Below are positions 38,084 to 47,637 of a stretch of 64,000 nucleotides of DNA, piece by piece. Origin of the DNA: Bacillus fungorum (GTDB taxonomy: Bacteria; Bacillota; Bacilli; Bacillales; Bacillaceae_G); contig NZ_NWUW01000014.1 of the NCBI RefSeq assembly GCF_002746455.1, positions 62,001 to 126,000 on the forward strand, in the 5' to 3' direction. The notes below the pieces were generated by a model, which ran no database searches, was not told where the DNA came from, and saw only the letters and a list, made by a program, of their open reading frames with translations. The position numbers were made by a program, and so were the translations under genes. The stretch's first letter is position 1. Every line of letters starts with the position of its first letter.

Positions 38084-38626
38084 TCTACCTTCTCCTAATT
38101 TCACCTGCATAGTTACTTGCATTTTATTTAATAGCTTCTCTAAAATTTGACGCTCTTCTTGATTAAAGTCGTCAACTAACGAAGCGCAAGATAACCAAAA
38201 AGTTGGTAAAGATTGCGTAACTAGTTCTTTTCCTTTCGGAGTAATTTTCACTTTTAATCTTCTTCGATCTTCAGAATGATGGAATCTTACGATTAACTCT
38301 CGTTTCTCCATCCAATCTAATAAACCAGTGACAGAAGCACGTGTTATTCCTAATCGACTCGCAATATCCGAAGGACTCATGTTCACTTCTTCCCCATTTG
38401 ATTCCATTTCACGTAAAATAAACAACAATAAAAAATCTAATTTACTTTCTGAAATACCAAGCGGAGCTAAATCTACGTCAACAGCATCCAGAACATTATC
38501 AGACGTCCATAACATTAACAAACCAAGTTTTGCTGCAATTGGATCCGTATCTGCTGATGCTGTCTTTTTTATTAGCTCTGCATATGGTCCAATCCCTAAA
38601 GGAAGAGAATCTTTTCTTGAACCCAT
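38081..38626 (-). CDS. MarR-family transcriptional regulator
   Basis: 181 residues with the MarR winged helix (about 85-145): MSPSDIASRLGITRASVTGLLDWMEKR as recognition helices in two parts and the wing HSEDRRRLKVKITPKG with the conserved DRR. It probably dimerises through the terminal helices. A palindrome overlaps its own start site of transcription, and related boxes precede the adjacent MFS transporter, so it most likely represses both. AAAGGAGAGTG is its ribosome site. Confidence 0.92.
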   Translation of the reverse strand: MGSRKDSLPLGIGPYAELIKKTASADTDPIAAKLGLLMLWTSDNVLDAVDVDLAPLGISESKLDFLLLFILREMESNGEEVNMSPSDIASRLGITRASVTGLLDWMEKRELIVRFHHSEDRRRLKVKITPKGKELVTQSLPTFWLSCASLVDDFNQEERQILEKLLNKMQVTMQVKLGEGR

Positions 38627-38655
38627 TCATCTTCACTCTCCTTTCCTTTTAATTA

Positions 38656-38700
38656 ATTAGTTTACCTAACTAATTTTAATTATACTCACCTTTTTCCTTT
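38656..38700 (-). promoter_or_regulatory. marR promoter with palindromic operator
   Basis: Minus-strand TTGCAA and TATAAT elements spaced by 18 bases are followed immediately by the inverted repeat ATTAGTT-AGGTA-AACTAAT (38656-38674), placed over the expected transcription start. This is the typical arrangement for MarR autorepression. The -10 and palindrome are read directly; the binding is inferred. Confidence 0.6.
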
Positions 38701-38722
38701 TATTGCAAGAATATTGTTAGAC

Positions 38723-38756
38723 AAAAAAATCCTGCAATTCAAACAGGATTTTTCAA
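38723..38756 (-). terminator. Terminator of the HAD/phosphatase operon
   Basis: AAATCCTG / CAGGATTT hairpin with seven T on the minus strand. Confidence 0.9.
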
Positions 38757-38774
38757 ACTGACTGGCTATTATCT

Positions 38775-39551
38775 TTAAATAATACGAAACTCCTTTAAGG
38801 CAAAAGCAATACCACCTTCACTCGCCTTCTTTGTAACGAAATCGGCTCTTGTTTTTAACTCTTCTCCGCCATTGTCCATTGCAATCCCTAATCCTACATA
38901 CTGTAACATCTCAATATCATTTCTACCGTCACCAAAAGCAACGGCTTCTGATTTACAAATGTTTAAGTGATCCAATACCTTTTGAATAGCAGTTAATTTT
39001 GATACTTTCTTATCTTCCAATACATTTATGACATAGCCATGAAAACGGTCAAATGTAAGCATTGGGTATTTTTCAATAAATTTTTGAGCTTCTATTTCAT
39101 CCGCATACAGACATAGACAATAGACGTCTTCTGACAAATCCCTGCTTTTTTCAGGATACTTCCCTAAATGTAACGTCTCGCTAAGCGCTTGCATTACACG
39201 CTCATTATCCGGGGCTACTCCGTTCATTGCAAAATCCTCTGTAAAATAAGAAATACCGTGACCATGTAATTCAGCAAACCCCGAAATATCATGAACGATT
39301 TCACTAGAAAGTACCGATTTATGTAGGACTGTTTCTCCACACTTGATATGTGCACCATTTGCAGAAATAAACGTATTTATACCTAATTCCTTAAATTGCG
39401 AGCATAAGCTATATGGTCTCCCTGTAGTAACAACTACATGAATCCCTTTATCTATTAATCTTTGTATCGCTTCTTTTGTACTATCGTGCATACTTCTGTC
39501 AATCTCACTTAAAAGCGTACCGTCAACATCAAAAAACACTACTTTATACAT
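38775..39551 (-). CDS. Cof-type HAD hydrolase
   Basis: 258-residue HAD phosphatase of the Cof group. Motif I FFDVDGT (nucleophile D8, acid D10), motif II TTGRP, motif III lysine, and motif IV AFGDGRNDIEML are all present, with a C2-type cap in the middle. Such enzymes dephosphorylate sugar phosphates, FMN or PLP. It starts 6 bases after the histidine phosphatase stop, so they form a two-gene operon. Confidence 0.92.
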   Translation of the reverse strand: MYKVVFFDVDGTLLSEIDRSMHDSTKEAIQRLIDKGIHVVVTTGRPYSLCSQFKELGINTFISANGAHIKCGETVLHKSVLSSEIVHDISGFAELHGHGISYFTEDFAMNGVAPDNERVMQALSETLHLGKYPEKSRDLSEDVYCLCLYADEIEAQKFIEKYPMLTFDRFHGYVINVLEDKKVSKLTAIQKVLDHLNICKSEAVAFGDGRNDIEMLQYVGLGIAMDNGGEELKTRADFVTKKASEGGIAFALKEFRII

Positions 39552-39557
39552 AGGTTT

Positions 39558-40148
39558 TTACATCCCGTCCAAATGATTCGTATCATTAATGACATGTATC
39601 GTTTTTTGTTCACCATCAATTTCAATTAAACTTATTCCCGTATCTCCCATTTTAAAATAATAATCCATTGAAATTGGCATTTTGAAAAACGCACGTAATA
39701 GACTATTTATTACACCACCATGTGCAACGATTGCAATTCGGTCATATGTATTCTCTGTCACGATTTTAGAAAAGATGCCTTCTACTCTCATTCTAAATTC
39801 AATAAATGATTCCCCGTTTTCAAAACGATCATGAAGAAACTTTGGCTCTGGATATTTTTTTGCCTCTTCAAATGATAAGCCAGCTTGTACCCCATTATTA
39901 AACTCCATTAGTTCCTCTTCTAATTGAATTGGGCATCCAATTCCTTCTGCTAACGTTTCACCAGTTTCGCGAGCACGTTTTAATGTACTTGCCCAAATGA
40001 AATCTGGCGGAAAATCTACTTTCACTTTCTGTACAAGTCTTTGCACTTGCTGTCTTCCCTTTTCTGTTAATTCAAAATCAGCTCGTCCTTCATGTACGTT
40101 TAAGATATCAGCTTCTGATTCTCCGTGGCGTATTAGTAGTATTTGCAT
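39558..40148 (-). CDS. Histidine phosphatase (phosphoglycerate mutase-like)
   Basis: 196 residues with the RHGE signature (catalytic His8 in LIRHGESE), the Arg in STLKRARETGETLA, Glu in the EELMEFNNG stretch and the second histidine in VAHGGVI. Full set for an active acid phosphatase; the substrate is unknown. First gene of the operon with the Cof hydrolase; GGGGGAATAAAC precedes the ATG. Confidence 0.92.
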   Translation of the reverse strand: MQILLIRHGESEADILNVHEGRADFELTEKGRQQVQRLVQKVKVDFPPDFIWASTLKRARETGETLAEGIGCPIQLEEELMEFNNGVQAGLSFEEAKKYPEPKFLHDRFENGESFIEFRMRVEGIFSKIVTENTYDRIAIVAHGGVINSLLRAFFKMPISMDYYFKMGDTGISLIEIDGEQKTIHVINDTNHLDGM

Positions 40149-40216
40149 GTTTATTCCCCCTTATCTCCTTAAAACCAAGAATAAATTTTAACATATTATT
40201 AAAACTTTTCAAAACA

Positions 40217-40260
40217 TTAAAAGCAATCCCCATTCATAAAAGAATGAAAATTGCTTTTAT
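40217..40260 (-). terminator. Terminator of the aromatic degradation operon
   Basis: AAAAGCAA...CATTC / GAATG...TTGCTTTT hairpin with an internal loop, directly after the tautomerase gene on the minus strand; T-run short. Confidence 0.7.
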
Positions 40261-40266
40261 TATCAA

Positions 40267-40461
40267 CTATTTTTTATCTACACTAGCTTTAGATCTGCCT
40301 CCTATTCCCCAATGTGAACTTGGGATTTCATTCACTAAAACACGAACCCGTCCAACATCTACATCTAGTTTTTTTGCAACTGCCTCTGTAACATCTAATA
40401 TTAGATTTTGAATTTGCTCCTGCTTTCTACCTTCTATTATTTGAATTTGTATAATAGGCAT
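40267..40461 (-). CDS. 4-oxalocrotonate tautomerase
   Basis: 64-residue tautomerase that keeps 2-hydroxymuconate and 2-oxalocrotonate in equilibrium. The mature N-terminal Pro1 base (MPIIQIQIIEGR) is present, with the arginine in GRVRVLVNE and the late GGRSKA. Last gene of the 3-hydroxyanthranilate pathway operon, 21 bases after the decarboxylase. In the aminomuconate route the enol form arises when the deaminase removes ammonia. Confidence 0.92.
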   Translation of the reverse strand: MPIIQIQIIEGRKQEQIQNLILDVTEAVAKKLDVDVGRVRVLVNEIPSSHWGIGGRSKASVDKK

Positions 40462-40482
40462 TTTTATCTCTCGCTTTACTAT

Positions 40483-41271
40483 TTATTCACAAAACATCGC
40501 TACACTTCCTAAATCATCAAATTGTGCAATTATAGAATCTCCTGCTTTAAATGCAATCGCTTCAGATAATGCCCCACTTAATACGATATCACCTTTTTTT
40601 AATCCCTCATTTTGTAAACCAAGTTTATTTACCGCCCAAGCAATTGCCTCTGCTGGATGTCCCAGCACAGCTGCTCCTGTCCCAGTCGTAGCAATCTTAC
40701 CATTCTTCGACATAACCATACCGATATTAGCTAAATCTATATCTTTAACATCAATCCATTTACTTCCCAACAAAAACTTTGAAGATGAACAATTATCTGC
40801 TACTACATCAGGTAATGTAAATTTAAAATTTACATATCTACTATCAATAACCTCTAAAGCTGGCGCAACATATTTCGTTGCCTTTAATACATCATCAGCT
40901 GTCACATTCGTTCCTTGTAAATCCTCACCCATTAAAAAGGCAATCTCTGGTTCTACTTTTGGATGAATCAACGTTTCATATTGCAATGGCTCCCATTCGA
41001 ATGCTAGCATATCGTCCAACAAATATCCGTAAATCGCTTCATCAATCCCCATCATTTGTTGTTTTGCCTCACTCGTTAATCCAAGTTTCACACCAACTCT
41101 TTTAGAACCTTCGCTCATTTTTTGTTCAATTAAACATTTTTGCAATTTATAAGCATCTTCTACTGTTAAATCAGGGTGCTTATCCGTTACTTTTACTACT
41201 TCTTTCCTTCCTTTTTCAGCTTGAAGTAAATACTCCACAATTTCTATATCTGCCCCTTTCACTAAAGCCAT
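40483..41271 (-). CDS. 4-oxalocrotonate (2-oxo-3-hexenedioate) decarboxylase
   Basis: 262 residues of the hydratase/decarboxylase family. I assign the decarboxylase role because the stretch EVIDSRYVNFKF followed by VVADNCSSSKFLLG matches DmpH/XylI better than the paralogue at 43217. The metal ligands of the fold are present (Glu in PKVEPEIAF). It converts oxalocrotonate to 2-oxopent-4-enoate and CO2, normally in a complex with the hydratase. Three bases separate it from the aldolase gene. Confidence 0.88.
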   Translation of the reverse strand: MALVKGADIEIVEYLLQAEKGRKEVVKVTDKHPDLTVEDAYKLQKCLIEQKMSEGSKRVGVKLGLTSEAKQQMMGIDEAIYGYLLDDMLAFEWEPLQYETLIHPKVEPEIAFLMGEDLQGTNVTADDVLKATKYVAPALEVIDSRYVNFKFTLPDVVADNCSSSKFLLGSKWIDVKDIDLANIGMVMSKNGKIATTGTGAAVLGHPAEAIAWAVNKLGLQNEGLKKGDIVLSGALSEAIAFKAGDSIIAQFDDLGSVAMFCE

Positions 41272-41274
41272 CTT

Positions 41275-42300
41275 TTACACCCCCGTTTTTATCTTCGCTA
41301 ATTCTGCTGCTACATCTAAAATCATATCCTCTTGTCCTCCAACTACTTTTCTTCTCCCAAGTTCTATTAAAATATCACGGGCATCTACATTAAAGCGCTT
41401 TGCCGCTCTTTCAGCATGCACTAAAAAGCTAGAGTATACACCAGCATATCCCATTACAAGACTTCCTTTTTGAATTTCTTGTGGTACAGGCAATAAAGGA
41501 GCAACAACCTCCTCAGCTAAATCCATCATCTTATATAAATCTACATCTAACTTATATCCCATACGATCCAAAACAGCGAGCAATACTTCTGTTTGAGCAT
41601 TTCCAGCTCCTGCTCCAAGACACCGGACGCTTCCGTCAATACGTGTCGCACCTTCCTCAATTGCTACCACTGTATTCGTTACTGCAACCGAAAGATTATT
41701 ATGACCATGGAAACCAATTTCAATATTTAAAGATTGACGCAAAGCACGAATACGTTCACGTACTTCATGAGGCAATAAAGCCCCAGCAGAATCTGTTACA
41801 TAAACTGCTTCAGCACCATACCCCTCCATAAGTTTTGCTTGTTCTACTAGTTTTTCAACCGGTGCAGAATGAGCCATCATTAAAAAACCACACACTTCCA
41901 TACCTAATTCTCGAGCAAAATGAATATGTTGAGCTGAAACATCCGCCTCTGTTACATGGGTTGCTACACGAACAAGTTTCGCACCGATATTTGCAGCTTG
42001 CTTTAATTCATGAATCGTTCCAATACCAGGAATTAACAAGACAGCTATTTTAGCTTGCTTACACTCATCTACCGCGGCTTCAATCAATTTCATCTCATTA
42101 ATTAATGATTTTCCATATTGTAAGGTAGAACCACCTAAACCGTCTCCATGACTCACTTCGATATAATGCATACCAGCCTCGTCTAATCCCCTTGTAACAG
42201 ATCGAACTTGCTCTTCTGTAAATTGATGTTTCATTACATGACTTCCATCACGTAAACAAACTTCCGTTATTTTCACTGGTCTTTCACTATTTCGCCTCAT
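41275..42300 (-). CDS. mhpE: 4-hydroxy-2-oxovalerate aldolase
   Basis: Splits 4-hydroxy-2-oxovalerate into pyruvate and acetaldehyde. 341 residues of the DmpG/MhpE HMGL-like TIM barrel: [15 protein letters not shown] near the N-terminus (Arg-Asp pair binding metal and pyruvate), [12 protein letters not shown] for the metal histidines. The start overlaps the acetaldehyde dehydrogenase gene by 14 bases, matching the known channelling complex of the two enzymes. Confidence 0.95.
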   Translation of the reverse strand: MRRNSERPVKITEVCLRDGSHVMKHQFTEEQVRSVTRGLDEAGMHYIEVSHGDGLGGSTLQYGKSLINEMKLIEAAVDECKQAKIAVLLIPGIGTIHELKQAANIGAKLVRVATHVTEADVSAQHIHFARELGMEVCGFLMMAHSAPVEKLVEQAKLMEGYGAEAVYVTDSAGALLPHEVRERIRALRQSLNIEIGFHGHNNLSVAVTNTVVAIEEGATRIDGSVRCLGAGAGNAQTEVLLAVLDRMGYKLDVDLYKMMDLAEEVVAPLLPVPQEIQKGSLVMGYAGVYSSFLVHAERAAKRFNVDARDILIELGRRKVVGGQEDMILDVAAELAKIKTGV

Positions 42301-43186
42301 TCATTACACCTCTTTTCTTCTCCGAAATGATTTGCTTTGCAAATTCTTCACCTACTTTTAATGCCGCCGCTGTCATAATATCTAAATTACCGGCATAAGG
42401 AGGGAAATAATCCCCAGCTCCTTCAACTTCTAAAAATACAGTTACACGATCCCCATCAAACATTGGCTCTTGTTTCAAAGAGTAACCGGGAACATACGTC
42501 CTAACCCGTTCAACTATCCTATGAATTGCTTCATGGATAGAAACCTCATCCATATCCTTAACTTCACAATATACTGTATCTCTCATTAATATAGGTGGCT
42601 CTGCAGGGTTTAAAATAATTAACGCCTTCCCCTTGTCAGCCCCACCAATTTCTTCAATCCCACACTTTGTCGTAATTGTAAATTCATCAATATTTGCCCT
42701 TGTACCTGGTCCTGCACTTAAACTGGAAATTGTAGCAACTATCTCTGCATATGTAACATTTGCCACCTCATTAATAGCATGAACAATCGGGATCGTTGCT
42801 TGTCCGCCGCACGTAATCATATTAACGTTTTGCTTATCCAAAAAATCATTATTTCGAATAGCAGGACAAACAAATGGCCCATATGCAGCCGGAGTTAAGT
42901 CAATTACTATTTTACCAAGCTCTTCTAACGTTTTCGCATGATAACTATGTGCTTTAGCTGAGGTTGCATCAAATACAATATCAGCTAAGCTTGGATTGTC
43001 AATAATTGCTTGTATTCCATTATCAAAAACCTCGTATCCGGCTTCTTTCGCTCTCTTTAAACCATCCGATTCTGCATCTATTCCAATCATGGCATTCAGC
43101 TCTATGATTTCACTTTTTCTTAATTTATACATTAAATCCGTACCAATATTACCTGATCCAATTATAGCCGCCTTTACTTTCTGCAC
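42287..43186 (-). CDS. mhpF: Acetaldehyde dehydrogenase (acylating)
   Basis: Oxidises acetaldehyde with CoA and NAD+ to acetyl-CoA. 299 residues of the DmpF/MhpF family: nucleotide-binding [12 protein letters not shown] at the N-terminus, catalytic cysteine in the [10 protein letters not shown] stretch. GTG start at 43186 after AAAGGGGGGATAG. Partner of the aldolase encoded by the overlapping gene, so toxic acetaldehyde is passed on directly. Confidence 0.95.
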   Translation of the reverse strand: MQKVKAAIIGSGNIGTDLMYKLRKSEIIELNAMIGIDAESDGLKRAKEAGYEVFDNGIQAIIDNPSLADIVFDATSAKAHSYHAKTLEELGKIVIDLTPAAYGPFVCPAIRNNDFLDKQNVNMITCGGQATIPIVHAINEVANVTYAEIVATISSLSAGPGTRANIDEFTITTKCGIEEIGGADKGKALIILNPAEPPILMRDTVYCEVKDMDEVSIHEAIHRIVERVRTYVPGYSLKQEPMFDGDRVTVFLEVEGAGDYFPPYAGNLDIMTAAALKVGEEFAKQIISEKKRGVMNEAK

Positions 43187-43216
43187 ACCTATCCCCCCTT
43201 TGTTTAGCGCTTTAAC

Positions 43217-43990
43217 CTAAATGAATGTAACAGAAACCAATCCGAGTGAACCGAAGTCAGCTTGTATACTATCTTTACTATTCACTGAGACTGCACCAGA
43301 TAACGCACCTGGTAAAATTAACTCTCCTGCTTTTAATCCAATATTAAATTCATGTAGTTTATTAGCTAACCAAGCAATAGCTTGTGCAGGATGCCCTAAT
43401 GCAGCCGCACCAGCACCCGTTGCAATTAAACTATTATTTTTATAAAGTGTCATTCCAGTTGTACGTAAATCTACTTTATCAATGCTAGAAAATGTGTTCC
43501 CAATTACAACTTTCGCTGACGAGCCATTATCCGCTACCGTATCGACCAATTTAATTTTCCAATCAGAAATACGACTATCAATTATTTCAAGTGTAGGTAC
43601 AACATACTTCGTTGCCATTAGTACATCAATGTATGTAATATTAGGCCCTTTTAAATCTTTTTCTAAAATAAATCCTATTTCTGCTTCTACTTTCGGAGAT
43701 ACAAACGAACTTATTGCGATTGTACTTCCATTTTCTATTTTCATGTCATCTAACAAATGTCCATAATCTGGTTCATTTACCCCAAGCATCTGCTGCATCG
43801 CAACACTCGTAAGTCCAATTTTCTTTCCGATTACACAACGCCCATTCTCCAACTTTCTTTCTACTACTTCAAGTTGAATATTATAAGCATCCTCAACAGA
43901 TAAATTAGCATATCTCTCAGTAAAAGGAGGTATCCCTACACGTGAATCTTCAGCCCGTAATAGTTCATCAGCTAATTCTTTAATTAACAA
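43217..43990 (-). CDS. 2-oxopent-4-enoate hydratase
   Basis: 257 residues of the DmpE/MhpD/XylJ family, adding water to 2-oxopent-4-enoate to give 4-hydroxy-2-oxovalerate. The assignment rests on GKKIGLTSVAMQQMLGVNEPDYGHLL and EIIDSRISDWKIKLVDTVADN (each read in part), which follow DmpE rather than DmpH. TTG start at 43990 after GAGGTGAGAG. The 30-base gap to the next gene and the shared strand place it in the operon. A weak hairpin sits in the 128 bases before it. Confidence 0.9.
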   Translation of the reverse strand: MLIKELADELLRAEDSRVGIPPFTERYANLSVEDAYNIQLEVVERKLENGRCVIGKKIGLTSVAMQQMLGVNEPDYGHLLDDMKIENGSTIAISSFVSPKVEAEIGFILEKDLKGPNITYIDVLMATKYVVPTLEIIDSRISDWKIKLVDTVADNGSSAKVVIGNTFSSIDKVDLRTTGMTLYKNNSLIATGAGAAALGHPAQAIAWLANKLHEFNIGLKAGELILPGALSGAVSVNSKDSIQADFGSLGLVSVTFI

Positions 43991-44118
43991 TTGCTCTCAC
44001 CTCATTTTTTTAATTTATATATCCTAAATCCTTTACATTGTAACTAGCCCCCACCCATCTACTTATTTTTATAAACACCAGATGGGAGCTCTTTGTATGT
44101 TAAGTTAAAATATTATCC

Positions 44119-45588
44119 TTATAATTTCATCGTTACCGTTTTAGCTTCCGTATAAAATTCGAAACTATGCCGTCCACCTTCTCTACCAATTCCACTTGCC
44201 TTTGAACCGCCAAACGGAGTACGTAAATCTCGGACATACCAACAATTAATCCATAGTAAGCCTGAATCAATTTGTGAAACCACTCGTTGCGCTCGTCTAA
44301 GATCATTTGTCCAAACAACTCCAGCTAGTCCATAAATGGAATCATTCGCAATGCGAATTGCATCCTCCTCCGTTTTAAATGGAATAACAACTAGCACTGG
44401 ACCAAATATCTCTTCCTGCGCTACACGCATACTGTTATCAACATCGTATAAAATAGTAGGTTCATAAAAATTTCCTTCTACTAAACTTTCCACTCTTTTT
44501 CCACCATAGGCTAATTTTGCCCCTTCTGAAATTCCTATTTCTACATAGCGATCAACTGTTTCTAAATGAGATTTTGATACAAGCGCTCCCATATCTGTAT
44601 CTTCAGAAAGAGGATCTCCAACTTTTATTCTTTTTACAGCCGCTACAAATTCCTCTAAAAACTGTTCATATACACTTTCTTGCACAAGTAATCTTGAACC
44701 AGCTAAACAAATTTCTCCTTGATTCCGATAAATAGCTTCAATTGAACCTTGTACTGCTTCATCTAAATCTGCATCATCAAATACAATATTTGCTGATTTA
44801 CCTCCTAATTCTAATGAAACAGGAATTAAGTTATCTGATGCATTACGCATAATTGTCTTGCCTGTATTACTTTCTCCAACAAATGAAATTCTTCTAACAG
44901 CTGGGTGTGTTGTCATTTTTGTCCCGACAGTATTTCCTGGACCTGTAATAATATTAAGTACACCTGGTGGAAGTCCTGCATCATTTGCAATTTCACCAAG
45001 CATAACTGCACTTAATGGAGTATAAGAGGCCGGTTTGACAACAACAGTATTACCAGAAGCAAGTGCAGCTGATGCTTTCCACGTCATTTGCATAAATGGC
45101 AAATTCCAAGGAATGATTAAACTTGTCACTCCCGCAGGAGCATACTTTGCATATGACATAAAGTTATGTTTGTCATAGTGCTCGTGCACCATATATTTAG
45201 CCATTTCAGCAAAGAAGCGAAAATTATGAGCCGAACGTGGTATATCGAATCCTTTACTTTCTTTAATTGGTTTTCCAACATCAAGAGTTTCTATATACGC
45301 TAGTTCATCTACCCTTTCCATGATTAAATCCGACATTCTACATAAAATATGTGAGCGTTCTTCCACTGGAATTTTACTCCAAATACCACTTTTAAATGTA
45401 CGTTCTGCCACATCAATTGCTCTTTTGGTGTCCTCTTCATTTGCCTTTGCAATAGATGCAAGCTTTCTATTCGTCGCTGGATTGAATGTATCAAACGTTT
45501 CACCACATACAGAATCCACATATTGTCCATCAATAAACAATTTCGCATCTTTCACTTTCAGTTTGTCCGCTAATAATTCTTTGTTCAC
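44119..45588 (-). CDS. nbaE: 2-aminomuconic 6-semialdehyde dehydrogenase
   Basis: NAD+-dependent aldehyde dehydrogenase of 489 residues. Catalytic Cys294 (GEICLAGSR), general base Glu260 (LELGGKSANIVF) and the oxyanion Asn162 (IPWNLPF) are in place. From the cluster it should oxidise 2-aminomuconate 6-semialdehyde to 2-aminomuconate; 2-hydroxymuconate semialdehyde dehydrogenases of meta-cleavage routes are very similar, so the call depends on its neighbours (3-HAO, ACMSD and deaminase). GTG start after GTAAGGAAG. Confidence 0.9.
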   Translation of the reverse strand: MNKELLADKLKVKDAKLFIDGQYVDSVCGETFDTFNPATNRKLASIAKANEEDTKRAIDVAERTFKSGIWSKIPVEERSHILCRMSDLIMERVDELAYIETLDVGKPIKESKGFDIPRSAHNFRFFAEMAKYMVHEHYDKHNFMSYAKYAPAGVTSLIIPWNLPFMQMTWKASAALASGNTVVVKPASYTPLSAVMLGEIANDAGLPPGVLNIITGPGNTVGTKMTTHPAVRRISFVGESNTGKTIMRNASDNLIPVSLELGGKSANIVFDDADLDEAVQGSIEAIYRNQGEICLAGSRLLVQESVYEQFLEEFVAAVKRIKVGDPLSEDTDMGALVSKSHLETVDRYVEIGISEGAKLAYGGKRVESLVEGNFYEPTILYDVDNSMRVAQEEIFGPVLVVIPFKTEEDAIRIANDSIYGLAGVVWTNDLRRAQRVVSQIDSGLLWINCWYVRDLRTPFGGSKASGIGREGGRHSFEFYTEAKTVTMKL

Positions 45589-45600
45589 CTTCCTTACCTC

Positions 45601-46059
45601 CTACTCCTCAATTTCTAAAACCATCTCAATTTCAATTGTTGTATTATTAGGCAATTGGGCCATACCGACTGCTGAGCGAGCATGTTTTCCTTTTTCTCCA
45701 AAAATATCTACCAATACATCCGATGCCCCATTCATTACTTTTGGCTGATTAATAAAATCTTCCGTACTATTTACAAAACCAAGTATTTTTACAATTCGTT
45801 TTATCTTATTTAAATCACCTAGTTCATTTCTCACAACACTTAACAAATTCAACATCGATTGCCTTGCCGCTTTATATCCTTCATCAATTGAAATATCTTT
45901 TCCTAATTTCCCGTGATACTCATCTACACCTTGTCCAGCAGTAAATAATAAGTTACCTACTCTTACACAACTAACATAATTTCCAACTGCTGGGCGAATA
46001 GCTGGTAGTGTAATTTCTAACTCACTTAGTTTATCCTCAGGTGTTTGTACTCTCTGCAT
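45601..46059 (-). CDS. nbaF: 2-aminomuconate deaminase (RidA family)
   Basis: 152-residue member of the RidA/YjgF/YER057c fold. In 3-hydroxyanthranilate and 2-aminophenol pathways a protein of this family (NbaF/AmnD) deaminates 2-aminomuconate. The position between the ACMSD and dehydrogenase genes supports that. VGNLLFTAGQGVDEYHGKLG and the C-terminal VGMAQLPNNTTIEIEMVLEIE are typical; the length exceeds generic RidA (about 125). It overlaps the ACMSD gene by 23 bases, its ribosome site lying inside that gene. Confidence 0.88.
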   Translation of the reverse strand: MQRVQTPEDKLSELEITLPAIRPAVGNYVSCVRVGNLLFTAGQGVDEYHGKLGKDISIDEGYKAARQSMLNLLSVVRNELGDLNKIKRIVKILGFVNSTEDFINQPKVMNGASDVLVDIFGEKGKHARSAVGMAQLPNNTTIEIEMVLEIEE

Positions 46060-47074
46060 ATGCTACACCTCGTTTTTTTATATCAATATTTAAAAATTCC
46101 GCAGCATTTCCCCCAAGCATCGCTGCCCTTTGTTCCTCTGATAAACCAGCTGTTTCATCAATCACCTTTCCCGGGTCCACTTCTCGCAATAAAAACGGAT
46201 AATCTGAACCCATGAAAATTTTTTCATATCCAAATCTTTCAATCATATATTTCAAATTAATAGGATCATAATTTAAAGAATCAAAATAAAATTTCTTTGC
46301 ATAATAACTAGGAGGATGCGTAGTCAATCGTAAATGCGGCCATACTTTCCAACCTTGATCTAACCTTGGCAAAATATATGGGAAAGAACCCCCGCCATGC
46401 GCAAAACAAACCTTTAGCCGTGGAAACTTCTCCATTATCCCACTCCATATTAATGTAGCTGCCGCAAGTGCCGTTTCACTCGGCATCCCAACTGTGTACA
46501 TAAAATTATGATGTGGCATTCTATCTCGACCTAATGTTTCCCATGGATGAATAAAGATTGGAACTTGCCACTTTTCAGCCATCCGAAAGAATTCAATAAA
46601 CGATGGGTCATCTAAATTTTTACCATTTACGTTTGTACCAATTTCAATACCATGTAAATGTAATTCCGTTATACAACGCTCCATTTCACGAATTGCAGTT
46701 TCTCCATCTTGCATCGGAACCGTTCCTAACCCTACAAAACGATCTGGATATGCTAAAACTGTTTCTGCAATAAAATCATTTTGAATACGTGCCATACTTT
46801 CAGCTTCCTCTGGTTTGGCCCAATACGAAAATGTAACAGGAATTGGTGATAAAACTTGAATATCAACACCTTCACGATCCATATCTTCAATTCTTTTCTT
46901 AGGACACCATACTTGGTCTGTCACGTCCCGAAAATTTTTACCTCCAACCATAATACTTGCACCACATGTACAAGTCCGATTTAATATCGGCCAACGACCG
47001 CCACCAAACTTCTCTTCAAAATCTGGAAAAGTTTCAGGAATAATATGTGTATGAAAATCTATTCGCACTTCCAT
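46037..47074 (-). CDS. nbaD: 2-amino-3-carboxymuconate 6-semialdehyde decarboxylase (ACMSD)
   Basis: Zinc-dependent decarboxylase of the amidohydrolase family, 345 residues. It removes CO2 from the ring-cleavage product, sending it to energy metabolism rather than to quinolinate and NAD. Zinc ligands: His8 and His10 (DFHTHIIP), the histidine in FIHPWE, one in CFAHGGGSFPY and the aspartate in MGSDYPF. It overlaps the dioxygenase gene by 16 bases and the deaminase gene by 23 bases. Confidence 0.95.
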   Translation of the reverse strand: MEVRIDFHTHIIPETFPDFEEKFGGGRWPILNRTCTCGASIMVGGKNFRDVTDQVWCPKKRIEDMDREGVDIQVLSPIPVTFSYWAKPEEAESMARIQNDFIAETVLAYPDRFVGLGTVPMQDGETAIREMERCITELHLHGIEIGTNVNGKNLDDPSFIEFFRMAEKWQVPIFIHPWETLGRDRMPHHNFMYTVGMPSETALAAATLIWSGIMEKFPRLKVCFAHGGGSFPYILPRLDQGWKVWPHLRLTTHPPSYYAKKFYFDSLNYDPINLKYMIERFGYEKIFMGSDYPFLLREVDPGKVIDETAGLSEEQRAAMLGGNAAEFLNIDIKKRGVAYAESTNT

Positions 47075-47598
47075 TCCTCCACTTCCTCTGGCATAATATG
47101 ACCGCAGTTTTTACATGCTCGAATTTCTTTATTTGAATTAAAACTATGAATCGCTTCTTTTACTTGTTTTTCAATATCATTTAATTGGACACGTACACGA
47201 TGCATTTCATGATTACATTCGTCACAGAACCAAACGAAATCCTCAAGTTCTCCTTGACTACGTTTTCTTTCAATTACGAGTCCATATGTGTTAGCAACAC
47301 GATGTGGTGAATGCGGCACCATAGCTGGTAGCATAAATACATCCCCTTCTTTTACTGTGACGACTTCCCGCTTACCTTCCTCTGTAATACATTCCACATA
47401 ACATTCACCTTTAATTTGATAGAAAAATTCATCTGAAGGATCTACGTGGAAATCACGTCTTCTATTTGGACCACCTAATATCATGGCGATAAACTCTGAA
47501 TCTTGCCAAATAACTTTGTTATTTACTGGTGGCTTCAATAACTCCTTATTCTCATCAATCCATTTTAGTAAATTAAAAGATTGCAATGTTTTAGACAT
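47059..47598 (-). CDS. nbaC: 3-hydroxyanthranilate 3,4-dioxygenase
   Basis: Opens the ring of 3-hydroxyanthranilate with O2. A 179-residue cupin with the Fe(II) ligands His51, Glu57 and His96 (FHVDPSDEFFY and PHSPHR) and a C-terminal rubredoxin-like iron site made of Cys125, Cys128, Cys162 and Cys165. This is the same pattern as the characterised Cupriavidus enzyme. GAGGAAATAAT precedes the start. It is the key marker that identifies the operon. Confidence 0.97.
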   Translation of the reverse strand: MSKTLQSFNLLKWIDENKELLKPPVNNKVIWQDSEFIAMILGGPNRRRDFHVDPSDEFFYQIKGECYVECITEEGKREVVTVKEGDVFMLPAMVPHSPHRVANTYGLVIERKRSQGELEDFVWFCDECNHEMHRVRVQLNDIEKQVKEAIHSFNSNKEIRACKNCGHIMPEEVEEWKCE

Positions 47599-47637
47599 AT
47601 TATTTCCTCCTCATGATTCCTTTTTATTTATATCGTT

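Noticed and set aside
44052..44090. Attenuator hairpin between the dehydrogenase and hydratase genes
   Set aside because: Only a 7-bp stem with a 19-base loop and no T-run; too weak to call.
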